Below, in pieces: positions 35,217 to 42,908 of a stretch of 64,000 nt of DNA. The position numbers and the translations under genes were made by a program. Within the stretch, counting starts at the first letter, position 1. The number at the start of each line of letters is the position of its first letter. This DNA comes from CATQHP01 sp965214915 (GTDB lineage Bacteria; Acidobacteriota; Terriglobia; Bryobacterales; UBA6623). The stretch covers positions 62,001-126,000 of the forward strand of contig CBDCCP010000003.1 in the NCBI GenBank assembly GCA_965214915.1, given 5' to 3'. Under the pieces are notes generated by a model that worked only from the letters and a program-made list of their open reading frames with translations, was not told the DNA's origin and made no database searches.

Positions 35217-36449
35217 GTGACGGACCTGCGCCGGCTCGCCGCAACCGCCAAGACCCTGGCGCCCGGCATCTTCATTATCGGCTACGTCATCGGTACGGGC
35301 AGCGTCACCACGATGGCTTCCGCCGGCGCGAGCTACGGCATGTCCCTGTTGTGGACGCTGGTTCCGGCCTCGCTGTTCACCCACGTCATGGTGGTCGGCA
35401 TCAGCCGCGTCACGATTCTTTCCGGCGACACGATCCTGCACGTATTCCGCCGGCATTTCGGCGGCACGGTCACCGTCGTCGTCATCGGCTCGCTGATGGC
35501 GACCCAGCTCACATCGATCATCGGCGTGATGGCCATCGTCGTCGATGTCCTTGGGGAATGGACGGCGACGTACCTGGGCTACGCCGTTCCGATGCTCGGT
35601 TCGGCAACGTTCTTTACCTTGCTGCTGGTCATGCTGTTCTGGGTCGGCCGCCACGATTTTTTCCTGAAAGTGCTCGCGGCGCTGGTGAGCGTGATGGGAC
35701 TGGCGTTTTTCTTTACCGCCGCGATTGTTCCGCCTGCGGCCTCCGCGGTGGTTTCGGGCCTCGTCCCGGCCATTCCCGACAGCGGGAATCCGAAGCTGCT
35801 GATCGCCGGCATGGTCGGCACGACGATGGCCTCCGTCGTGCTGATCACGCGCAGCGTTCTGGTTCAGGAAGAAGGCTGGACGGTGAAAGACCTTGCCGTG
35901 GTCGACCGCGATTCGGCGGTCGCCATGACGCTGCTCTTTTTTATCAACGCCGCCATCATGGCCTGCGCCGCGGGGACCCTGCACGTCAAGGGGATGGAGA
36001 TCGAAGCCGCCATCGACATGGTGAAAACCCTTGAGCCGCTCGCCGGCGGCATCGCCGTAACCGGCTTCGTTCTCGGCATCCTGGCCGCCGGTCTCTCCTC
36101 GCTGTTTCCCAACTACCTGCTGGGGCCGTGGTTGCTCTCGGATTTTCTGGGCATTCCCCGCGACATGAGCCGCGGCGTCTTTCGCGTCATGGTTGTCGTC
36201 ACCGCGATGTTCGGGCTGGTCGTTCCGGTTTTCGGCGGCAAGCCCGTGCAGATCATGATTGCCTCGCAAGCGGTCAGCCCGATCGCCATGCCGCTGCTGG
36301 CCGTTTTCGTGACGATCCTGCTCAACAAAAAATCGGTGGCGGGAGAAAATCGCCCGGGCCTGTTGCTGAACGTCGGCCTGGTCGTTACCGTGCTGTTTTC
36401 GCTCTACATGTTCGCGGTTGCGCTGACGGGATTTTTAGGCGGAGATTAG
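35217..36449 (+). CDS. Nramp-fold membrane transporter lacking the usual metal ligands
   Basis: Integral membrane protein of 410 residues with about eleven helices and the overall pattern of Nramp/MntH transporters. Helix 1 reads GIFIIGYVIGTGSVTTMASAG where classical members have the DPGN motif, and helix 6 reads GTTMASVVLITRSVLVQEEGW where classical members have the MPH motif, so the known transition-metal ligands are absent. It probably carries something other than manganese or iron, or uses a different site; related proteins are often annotated simply as divalent cation transporters. The start is GTG. It is divergent from the M16 pair and converges on pyrE with a 4-bp gap. Confidence 0.82.
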   Translation: MTDLRRLAATAKTLAPGIFIIGYVIGTGSVTTMASAGASYGMSLLWTLVPASLFTHVMVVGISRVTILSGDTILHVFRRHFGGTVTVVVIGSLMATQLTSIIGVMAIVVDVLGEWTATYLGYAVPMLGSATFFTLLLVMLFWVGRHDFFLKVLAALVSVMGLAFFFTAAIVPPAASAVVSGLVPAIPDSGNPKLLIAGMVGTTMASVVLITRSVLVQEEGWTVKDLAVVDRDSAVAMTLLFFINAAIMACAAGTLHVKGMEIEAAIDMVKTLEPLAGGIAVTGFVLGILAAGLSSLFPNYLLGPWLLSDFLGIPRDMSRGVFRVMVVVTAMFGLVVPVFGGKPVQIMIASQAVSPIAMPLLAVFVTILLNKKSVAGENRPGLLLNVGLVVTVLFSLYMFAVALTGFLGGD

Positions 36450-36453
36450 CGGT

Positions 36454-37146
36454 TCACCCGCCGCCCGCGTTTGCGGGGCCGAATCTGTGGCGGTCGAGCC
36501 AGTCGACCGCTTTGCGTGCGGCGTCTGCATCCACGCGGCCGGTCGCCAGATAGTACTCGATTACGGCGCGGATGCCGTAGAGGCAATGCACCGGGTATCC
36601 GCGCTCGCGAAGGATTTCGGCGCCGCCCTGCCCGCGGTCGACCACAACGAGAATGCGGGCCGCGTCCAGCCCCGCCTCGCGCAAATAGTCGATCGCCCAA
36701 ATCTTGGTTTTCCCCGAGGCCATCACATCGTCGATCAGCGTGATCTCGCGCGACGGGTCGCGGACGCCCATATAAGCGCAGGCCCCGGATTGACCGCCGG
36801 GATACGCCGCGGGCTGCTTGCGAAGCTGCCCGTAAAGCAGCGGCTTGCCGCCGCTGCGGGAGGCGAGGGCGGCGGCCAGGGCCAAGGGGGTCGCCGTGTC
36901 GGGAATGCCCACGACCTGCTGCGGCCTCCGGGAGCCGGCGGCCAACTCGAAAATTCTGCGATGCAAGGCCGTCCCCAGCAAATTCAATAAATCCAGGTCG
37001 TCGTACAGCCGTTGACGCAGGTTGATGAAGATCGGCGTATGCAGCGCGTACTCTTCTTCCACGCGCTTGCCCATGAGGATCAAGCCCTGCTCCCAGAACG
37101 CATCGAGCAGGGCATCCGCTTGCATCGCCGGAGCGAACCGCGCCAT
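36454..37146 (-). CDS. pyrE: Orotate phosphoribosyltransferase
   Basis: Makes orotidine monophosphate from orotate and PRPP in pyrimidine synthesis. The PRPP-binding signature is LIDDVMASGKTK, a PyrE-type variant of the PRTase motif. The phrase MGKRVEEEYALHTPIFINLRQRLYDD and GIPDTATPLALAAALASRSG match the OPRT subfamily. I place the start at 37146 (MARFAP), giving 230 residues; the frame continues upstream to 37215, but those residues look unconserved and would cover a TATAAT at 37150-37155. It is divergent from trxB, with 110 bp between the starts. Assignment to pyrE rather than another PRTase is likely but not certain. Confidence 0.82.
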   Translation of the reverse strand: MARFAPAMQADALLDAFWEQGLILMGKRVEEEYALHTPIFINLRQRLYDDLDLLNLLGTALHRRIFELAAGSRRPQQVVGIPDTATPLALAAALASRSGGKPLLYGQLRKQPAAYPGGQSGACAYMGVRDPSREITLIDDVMASGKTKIWAIDYLREAGLDAARILVVVDRGQGGAEILRERGYPVHCLYGIRAVIEYYLATGRVDADAARKAVDWLDRHRFGPANAGGG

Positions 37147-37256
37147 CGGATTATAGGCTAGCGAGACAGGCGGGATGCTGCCAACCCGCTTCATTGTTCG
37201 GCGGCGCGCGGGCATCGCTAGAATGAGAAATTCATTTACTGGGAGAAACCGCTCTT

Positions 37257-38177
37257 ATGCTGAACGTGCTGATTATGGGCTCGGGCTGCGCCGGCGCCAC
37301 GGCCGCCATTTATGCCGCCCGCGCCAACCTCGCGCCCCTCGTTGTCGAAGGCCCCGAAGCCGGCGGCCAACTCACCCTCACCACCGAGGTCGAGAACTTC
37401 CCCGGCTTCCCTGAGGGGATCATGGGCCCCGAGCTCGTCGAAAACATGAAAAAGCAGGCGCAGCGATTCGGCGCCGCATTCAAGCCCGGCTACGTCGAGA
37501 AAGTCGATCTTTCCGAGCGCCCCTTCAAGGTCTGGATCGGCGCCGACATGGTGGAAACGAAAACCCTGATCGTCGCCGCGGGCGCCTCCGCCCGCTGGCT
37601 CGGCCTCGATTCGGAACAGCAACTCATCGGCCATGGGGTCAGCTCCTGCGCCACCTGCGACGGTTTTTTCTTCCGCGGCCAACCGGTAACCGTGGTCGGC
37701 GGCGGCGACAGCGCGATGGAAGAAGCAACCTTTCTCACCAAGTTCGCTTCCGAAGTCTCGATCGTCCACCGCCGCGCCGAGTTCCGCGCATCGAAAATCA
37801 TGCTCGACCGCGCCCGCGCCAACGAGAAGATCAACTGGATCGTCAACGCCACGGTCGAGGAAGTTTTCGATCCGGCAGAAAAAACCGTCAGCGGCCTCAA
37901 ACTGAAAAGCGCCGTCGACGGCAGGGAATGGGATCACAAGACCAACGCCCTGTTTTTAGCCATAGGCCACATCCCGAACACCAAAGTATTCCGGGGCCTG
38001 CTCGACCTCGATGCGCAGGGCTACATCGTCTCGCACGGCGGCGCGCGGACCAATGTCGCGGGCGTCTTCCACGCCGGCGACATCCAGGACAAGGTGTACC
38101 GCCAAGCCGTCACCGCGGCCGGCGCCGGCTGCATGGCCGCTATCGAGGCCGAGCGTTTTTTGGAGGCCGAGCACTAA
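37257..38177 (+). CDS. trxB: Thioredoxin-disulfide reductase
   Basis: FAD- and NADPH-dependent flavoprotein of 306 residues that keeps thioredoxin reduced. Landmarks: the FAD motif GSGCAGATAAIYAARA, the redox-active pair in SCATCDGFFF, the NADPH motif VGGGDSAMEEA and the terminal FAD segment GVFHAGDIQDKVYRQAVTAAGAGC. The ribosome site GGGAG lies about 11 bases before the ATG, and a TAGAAT at 37219-37224 is a plausible -10 box. It could supply electrons to the predicted deiodinase-like selenoprotein at 54 kb through thioredoxin, but that is only a guess. Confidence 0.95.
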   Translation: MLNVLIMGSGCAGATAAIYAARANLAPLVVEGPEAGGQLTLTTEVENFPGFPEGIMGPELVENMKKQAQRFGAAFKPGYVEKVDLSERPFKVWIGADMVETKTLIVAAGASARWLGLDSEQQLIGHGVSSCATCDGFFFRGQPVTVVGGGDSAMEEATFLTKFASEVSIVHRRAEFRASKIMLDRARANEKINWIVNATVEEVFDPAEKTVSGLKLKSAVDGREWDHKTNALFLAIGHIPNTKVFRGLLDLDAQGYIVSHGGARTNVAGVFHAGDIQDKVYRQAVTAAGAGCMAAIEAERFLEAEH

Positions 38178-38180
38178 CCG

Positions 38181-38202
38181 CCCGCGGCGCTTGCGCCGCG
38201 GG
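38181..38202. terminator. Strong 10-bp hairpin between trxB and the convergent hypothetical gene
   Basis: Perfect inverted repeat CCCGCGGCGC / GCGCCGCGGG with a TT loop, four bases after the trxB stop. An A7 run (38214-38220) lies 11 bases downstream on the plus strand, which is a T run on the minus strand just before the hairpin. It probably ends transcription from at least one side. Confidence 0.5.
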
Positions 38203-38220
38203 TTGCCAACCGGAAAAAAA

Positions 38221-38730
38221 TCAGGAAGCGGTCTTGGCCGGAGCGCGAAACAGGTCTATCTGATCCCGATCAGGCTCTTTCCGGCGAGCCCTGCGGCGAT
38301 GAATCGGGCTGCCGACCACGCCCAGCACCTGGAAGCCGTCCAGCGCGCTTCGCGGCACGAACACCTTCTGCGTATTCCCATGCGCGTCCGGGGGCGTGAT
38401 CGTAACCCCGTGCCTGCCGACCTGCAATAGGTCGTTGGGCATCACTCCCTCGAGCGCCTCGCCGTCGCGGAACCGCATCTGCACCCAAAGCCCGCCGAGC
38501 TTCGGCCGCGAGGCGAACGCCTTGCGCTGGTCCGGCTCCGGGTCGCCTTTGAAGTCGCGAACGAAATACACGACCCGCGTCTGCTTGTAGGGAACAAGCA
38601 CGACCTCGGCCTCACGGTCGATCACCTCGACCCCGTCCGCGCGCAGAAACGTTTGCGGCGACACGTATCCTTCGATCGTCTCGCCGTCGAAGCGCCGCAC
38701 ATAGACTTTCTTCGTGGTAGAGTTGGACAA
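38221..38730 (-). CDS. Conserved hypothetical protein resembling the DUF6982 family
   Basis: Protein of 169 residues with no signal peptide. Residues 8-70 look like a small beta barrel: KKVYVRRFDGETIEGYV, later VVYFVRDFKGDP, a phrase I associate with DUF6982 proteins of Acidobacteriota. A second similar unit follows (LWVQMRFRDGEALEGVMP to VFVPRSALDGFQVLGV), giving an internal duplication. The C-terminus is basic. A good promoter (38763-38791) stands about 30 bases before the ATG. Function is unknown; the PilZ-like look of the fold is only an impression. Confidence 0.78.
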   Translation of the reverse strand: MSNSTTKKVYVRRFDGETIEGYVSPQTFLRADGVEVIDREAEVVLVPYKQTRVVYFVRDFKGDPEPDQRKAFASRPKLGGLWVQMRFRDGEALEGVMPNDLLQVGRHGVTITPPDAHGNTQKVFVPRSALDGFQVLGVVGSPIHRRRARRKEPDRDQIDLFRAPAKTAS

Positions 38731-38762
38731 AATACCGGCGGAATGTTTTGGCCGCCGGACGT

Positions 38763-38791
38763 ATGTTAATACGCCGAAAATATCCTGTCAA
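38763..38791 (-). promoter_or_regulatory. Sigma70-type promoter for the hypothetical gene at 38221-38730
   Basis: On the minus strand a perfect TTGACA (38791-38786) is followed by a 17-base spacer and TAACAT (38768-38763). It gives a leader of about 25 bases before the ATG at 38730. Same architecture as the promoter at 9469-9497. Confidence 0.65.
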
Positions 38792-38828
38792 CGCCGCGGC
38801 CCCGTAACCCTCTGATTTTCAGGATGTT

Positions 38829-39722
38829 GTGCAACCGATAGAAACAAGCGTCCGGGAGTATCTCGATTACTGCCGTATCGAGAAAGGACTCTCCGCGAAC
38901 AGCCTCCAGGCATACCGCCGAGACCTCGCGCGCCTCGCCGACTTCCTGCAGGCGCGCGGGCGGTCCGTCCGCCAAGCCGAGAGCCTCGACCTGCGCGCGT
39001 TTCTCGATTCGCTCTACGAGGCCGGCCTCAGCGCCCGCTCGGTCGCCCGCCATCTCTCCAGCCTGCGCAGCTTCTACGTCTATCTGCGGCAACAGAACTA
39101 CCTCGCGGCCGACCCGACGGCAAACCTGACCTCGCCCTTGCAATGGAAAAAACTCCCCAACTATCTGTCCCTCGAAGAAGTCGACTGCCTGCTTGCCGCC
39201 TCGGCCCCCGAATCCCCGATGGGAAGCCGCAACCAGGCGATGCTGCAGCTTCTCTACGCGACGGGTCTGCGCGTCTCCGAGTTGGTGCAGGCAAAGACCG
39301 CGGAGCTGGATGTCAAGATGGGCGTGCTGCGCACGACAGGGAAGGGCAACAAAACCCGCCTCGTCCCCGTCGGGAGCGAGGCGCTCGAAGCGATTGAAGA
39401 CTATCTGCGCCGCGCCCGTCCGGTCATCCTGAAAAACCGGCCGTCGGAACACCTTTTCGTAACCGCGCGCGGCGGCGCGATGACCCGCCAAGCCTTTTGG
39501 AAACTGCTCAAGCGCCAAGGCCTCGCTGCCGGCGTCGCCAAGCGGCTCACGCCGCACGTCCTGCGGCACAGTTTCGCGACGCATCTACTGGAGCGCGGCG
39601 CGGACCTGCGCAGCCTGCAGATGATGCTCGGCCACGCCGACATTTCCACCACGCAGATTTACACGCATGTCCTGCGCAAGCGCCTGCGCGAGGTTTACGA
39701 CAGACATCACCCGCGCAGTTAA
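38829..39722 (+). CDS. xerD: Tyrosine recombinase XerD-type
   Basis: Site-specific recombinase of 297 residues that resolves chromosome dimers at dif with XerC. The N-terminal SAM-like core-binding domain (YLDYCRIEKGLSANSLQAYRRDL) is followed by the catalytic domain with the conserved arginine in ATGLRVSEL, the HVLRHSFATHLL box (His and Arg), the second histidine in LGHADISTTQIYTHV and the tyrosine nucleophile in QIYTHV. The start is GTG at 38829; the ATG just upstream is out of frame. The last four bases overlap the end of the convergent PPC gene. Similarity favours XerD over XerC, but the distinction is not absolute. Confidence 0.92.
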   Translation: MQPIETSVREYLDYCRIEKGLSANSLQAYRRDLARLADFLQARGRSVRQAESLDLRAFLDSLYEAGLSARSVARHLSSLRSFYVYLRQQNYLAADPTANLTSPLQWKKLPNYLSLEEVDCLLAASAPESPMGSRNQAMLQLLYATGLRVSELVQAKTAELDVKMGVLRTTGKGNKTRLVPVGSEALEAIEDYLRRARPVILKNRPSEHLFVTARGGAMTRQAFWKLLKRQGLAAGVAKRLTPHVLRHSFATHLLERGADLRSLQMMLGHADISTTQIYTHVLRKRLREVYDRHHPRS

Positions 39723-41611
39723 CGCGCGGCGGCAGTCTTTGCCGCGCCGCCGGCCGGCGGTTGTTCGGCCGGGCGCAGGACGGTCAGCAGAACGGACGGC
39801 AACGGGCGGCGCACGTCGTTGCGTTTCCGCGGCGGCCCGATCCACAAAGTCGAGAGCGCTTCTACCGCTTCGGAGCGCCCCGCCGCGCGTCCGCGAATGC
39901 GGATCGGATAGTCCCCGGGGGCGACGGCGGCAGCGACCGTCAGTTCCAGCAAAACTTCGGGAATGATGACGTTGTCCCCATCGCCCGACGGGCCGAAAAA
40001 CTGGTCTCCTCGAAAGCTGCTCCGCGTGGCGGCGATGCCCTCGGGCAACCCCTCGACCCACACCTCGACCGCCTCGTCGAAGCCGGGCTCGCGTATCAGC
40101 AAAACCCCTATGCGCTCCGTAGCGCCCGCCAACAAGTTCAGATTCTCCGGATCGGAAAGCAGCGCAAAACCGGGCGGCCGCTCTTCGATCCGCAGGCGGT
40201 ACACGAATGACGGTCCGCCGCGCCCGATGCGGTCGCGCACAACCAACTTGAGCTTGCCGTCGGACTCCGGCGTGAAGGGCAGCAGCGAATCGGGGTTGCC
40301 GATCACTGTCCCCGCGCCGGCCATCAAGTCGTCGTGTTCGGCCAGGAGATCGCCCTCGTTGTCGAACAGCTCCAGCACCGTGTCCATGTACGGCAAGCCC
40401 ATCTGCGCAGCTAGACTGGTCACGACAATCGGCTTTCCCGCGCGGCCCTCGATGCTGTAAACGTCCTCGGCTCCCTCGCGGTCGAGCGAGCCGTTCACGA
40501 CGACGCCTCCGGCGGGGATGCGTATCTCGGTTGCATCCGCTTCCGGCATGTCGGAGATTTCAAAGCTCAGGCGGTCATCGACTCCGTGCGGTCCGCGCGT
40601 CCACAAGCGCCAGAGCCCTTTGGGCGCGCGTTGCGGGATATCGAATCCGACCCGGCATTCGCTTGGGCCGCGCTCCAGAACCTTGCCGGCGATGCGCGCG
40701 CGGCGGTTCGCCCCGCCCATGACGGGGATCGTATAGGGAAAGGTCAGCCGGTAGTATTCCGCCCCCCGAACCGGAGTGAGATAGACCTCCTCGATCGCCT
40801 CCAGAGCGCGGCCGCGCAGCGAAACCTCCACGCTCGAACCGGCGCGGGCGCCCAGGGGGAAAACCGCATCGACCGTCGGAAGCTGCGAGATGCGCAGCAT
40901 GTAACCGCAATTCTTTGCGCAGTTCACGCGCTGCGGTCCGCGGTACTGGTCGAGCTTCAGGTAGTAACTTCCGGCGTTGTCGAAGGTATGCTCCAGAAAA
41001 GGCGTCTCCAGGTAATCGTCGCGGTCGTCGTTGAAGGCCACGCGCCGGCCGGCCGCATCGAGCAGCGTCAGATTGTTTTCGAGAAAGCCGCCGTATTCGA
41101 GCGATCGCAAATCGAACGTCCAGCGCTCGCCCGCGCGGGCATCGAAGCGGAAACAATCGATGTCGGCAAGCTCGTGCATCGCTCCTTGCAGAGTTTGCGG
41201 CTCGAGCTCGATCTTCTGCGCCCGGGCGATCAGGTCGTTGGGCTCGACTTCGTAAGTCGAGGGGAACTCATCGACGTAAAACAGCCGCGAGTTGGCGCGG
41301 CCCGCGGCGGTGAGCAGCGTGGCGATATGCGGCCCCGGCTCGGCTTGGGAGTCGATGCGAATCCGTCCGGTTATTTTCGAGTCCGAAGCCGCCTCGCCGT
41401 TTTCCCAGACCAGATGCGGAGAGTCGAACGTCACATCCAGCGGATCCGCAAGGTTGTTGCCAACAATCTCGACGGCAACGGTCGTGCCCTGCTGCCCGCC
41501 CAGCGGCTCGAAACGGTCGACCCAGGGGTCGTTGGGATCCTCGGCGGCGAGGCTTACCCCGGCAAGCAACAGCGGAGAAATAAAGAACGACAACCGCGCG
41601 CGAACCCTCAT
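39719..41611 (-). CDS. Exported PPC-domain protein (third gene of the DUF1549/1553-DUF1501 operon)
   Basis: Exported protein of 630 residues. A signal peptide (MRVRARLSFFISPLLLAGVSLAAE) is followed by an immunoglobulin-like segment (FEPLGGQQGTTVAVEIVGNNL), then a pre-peptidase C-terminal domain (EVEPNDLIARAQKIEL to NAGSYYLKLDQYRG), further beta-rich modules and a second PPC-like segment near 440-520 (NGSLDREGAEDVYSIEGRAG). No enzyme motif is visible. It starts 13 bp after the DUF1501 gene on the same strand; this trio is common in Planctomycetes and Acidobacteriota. The start at 41611 is favoured by the signal peptide. Confidence 0.88.
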   Translation of the reverse strand: MRVRARLSFFISPLLLAGVSLAAEDPNDPWVDRFEPLGGQQGTTVAVEIVGNNLADPLDVTFDSPHLVWENGEAASDSKITGRIRIDSQAEPGPHIATLLTAAGRANSRLFYVDEFPSTYEVEPNDLIARAQKIELEPQTLQGAMHELADIDCFRFDARAGERWTFDLRSLEYGGFLENNLTLLDAAGRRVAFNDDRDDYLETPFLEHTFDNAGSYYLKLDQYRGPQRVNCAKNCGYMLRISQLPTVDAVFPLGARAGSSVEVSLRGRALEAIEEVYLTPVRGAEYYRLTFPYTIPVMGGANRRARIAGKVLERGPSECRVGFDIPQRAPKGLWRLWTRGPHGVDDRLSFEISDMPEADATEIRIPAGGVVVNGSLDREGAEDVYSIEGRAGKPIVVTSLAAQMGLPYMDTVLELFDNEGDLLAEHDDLMAGAGTVIGNPDSLLPFTPESDGKLKLVVRDRIGRGGPSFVYRLRIEERPPGFALLSDPENLNLLAGATERIGVLLIREPGFDEAVEVWVEGLPEGIAATRSSFRGDQFFGPSGDGDNVIIPEVLLELTVAAAVAPGDYPIRIRGRAAGRSEAVEALSTLWIGPPRKRNDVRRPLPSVLLTVLRPAEQPPAGGAAKTAAAR

Positions 41612-41624
41612 TCGACCCGTTCCA

Positions 41625-42896
41625 CTAACCGAACAACTCGCGGACCGGGGCGCCGCCGTCATTGATCTTCACCGGACGCCCGTTGGTATGGTACTCCTCG
41701 TTCCAGTCGATGCCGAGCTTCTTGTAAACCGTCGCTCCGAGGTCTTCGACCGAAACCGCCCGGTCGACCGGTTCCGCGCCCTTGGCGTCGGACGCGCCGA
41801 TCGCTTGACCTCCCGGAACTCCGGCGCCCGCCGCCGCGATCGAAAACACGCCGGGCCAGTGATCGCGGCCTGCCGAGTGATTGATCTTCGGGGTGCGCCC
41901 GAACTCGCCGATCGCCAACACCAAGGTGCTCTCCAGCAACCCGCGGCTGCCCATGTCCGCCAACAGCGTCGAGAACGCTTGGTCGAACTCGGGGTAGAGC
42001 TCTTTATTGGTCTTGTCGTTGTCGGTGTGCGTATCGTACCCGCCGTGGAAGAGCGCCGCCAGCCGCACGCCGGCTTCGATCAGCCGTCGCGCGAGCAACG
42101 CTCCCTGTCCGGCGGTAGTCCGCCCGTAAGCGTCGCGCAGTTTATCCGGCTCCGCCCCCAGGTCGAACGCCTTTTTGGCCTGGGGAGAGCTGACCAGATC
42201 GAGCGCCTTGCCGTAAAAATGCTCCATGCCGTCCACAACCCGGGACTTCTCCATGCGCTCGAGCGAGGAATCGAGCGCCGCGAGCAGCTTCGCGCGGCCC
42301 TCGGCTTCTTCGAGGCCGAGGCCCGTCGGCAACGTCAGATCTTGCACCGAGAAGTTCTCCGCGTTCGGGTCGCCGGTAATGAACGGATCGTAAGCCGAGC
42401 CCAGGAATCCGGCCTCCGCGCAGATATCCTTCTTCGGAATGACCACGAACGGCGGCAAACCGTTGCGGGCGCCCAGCTCGCGGGCGACGACCGAGCCGTA
42501 AACCGGATGCTTGAACGCGTTGTTCGGCCGCTGCCCGGAGAAAATGTATTGCTTGGCCTTCTCGTGAATCGCTTCGCGTGAGTACATCGAGCGGATAACG
42601 GAAAACTTGTTGAAATCCCTCGCCAAGCGCGGCATCAACTCACTGAAGCGAACCCCCGGCTGCGTCGTCGGGAGCGTGCCGAAGCCGCCGCGAATCTCGC
42701 CCGGCGCTTCCGGCTTGGGGTCGAACGAATCGTGCTGGCACAAACCGCCCTGCTGAAAAAAGATCAGGCAAGAGACATCCTTGCGCCCGGCCGACGCCTG
42801 CAGCATGCGCGCCAGTGAAATGCCGCCGAACGCCGCGCCGCCCAGCCGCAACACATCGCGGCGGCTGTAGCGCGAACGCATTTTCGAAAGCAGCAC
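41625..42896 (-). CDS. DUF1501 protein with Tat signal
   Basis: Exported protein of 423 residues of the DUF1501 family, related to the alkaline phosphatase/sulfatase superfamily fold. The N-terminus SRRDVLRLGGAAFGG is a Tat signal. Family phrases are CLIFFQQGGLCQHDSFDPKP, FSVIRSM, LALFHGGYDTHTDNDK-like (here ALFHGGYDTHTDN), LVLAIGEFGRTP and AGRDHWPGVFSIAAAGAGV. It is the middle gene of an operon with the DUF1549/1553 protein upstream (12-bp gap) and the PPC protein downstream (13 bp). It may start at 42896 or 42881. The biochemical role is not established. Confidence 0.92.
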   Translation of the reverse strand: MLLSKMRSRYSRRDVLRLGGAAFGGISLARMLQASAGRKDVSCLIFFQQGGLCQHDSFDPKPEAPGEIRGGFGTLPTTQPGVRFSELMPRLARDFNKFSVIRSMYSREAIHEKAKQYIFSGQRPNNAFKHPVYGSVVARELGARNGLPPFVVIPKKDICAEAGFLGSAYDPFITGDPNAENFSVQDLTLPTGLGLEEAEGRAKLLAALDSSLERMEKSRVVDGMEHFYGKALDLVSSPQAKKAFDLGAEPDKLRDAYGRTTAGQGALLARRLIEAGVRLAALFHGGYDTHTDNDKTNKELYPEFDQAFSTLLADMGSRGLLESTLVLAIGEFGRTPKINHSAGRDHWPGVFSIAAAGAGVPGGQAIGASDAKGAEPVDRAVSVEDLGATVYKKLGIDWNEEYHTNGRPVKINDGGAPVRELFG

Positions 42897-42908
42897 GGCA
42901 GCGGCAAC

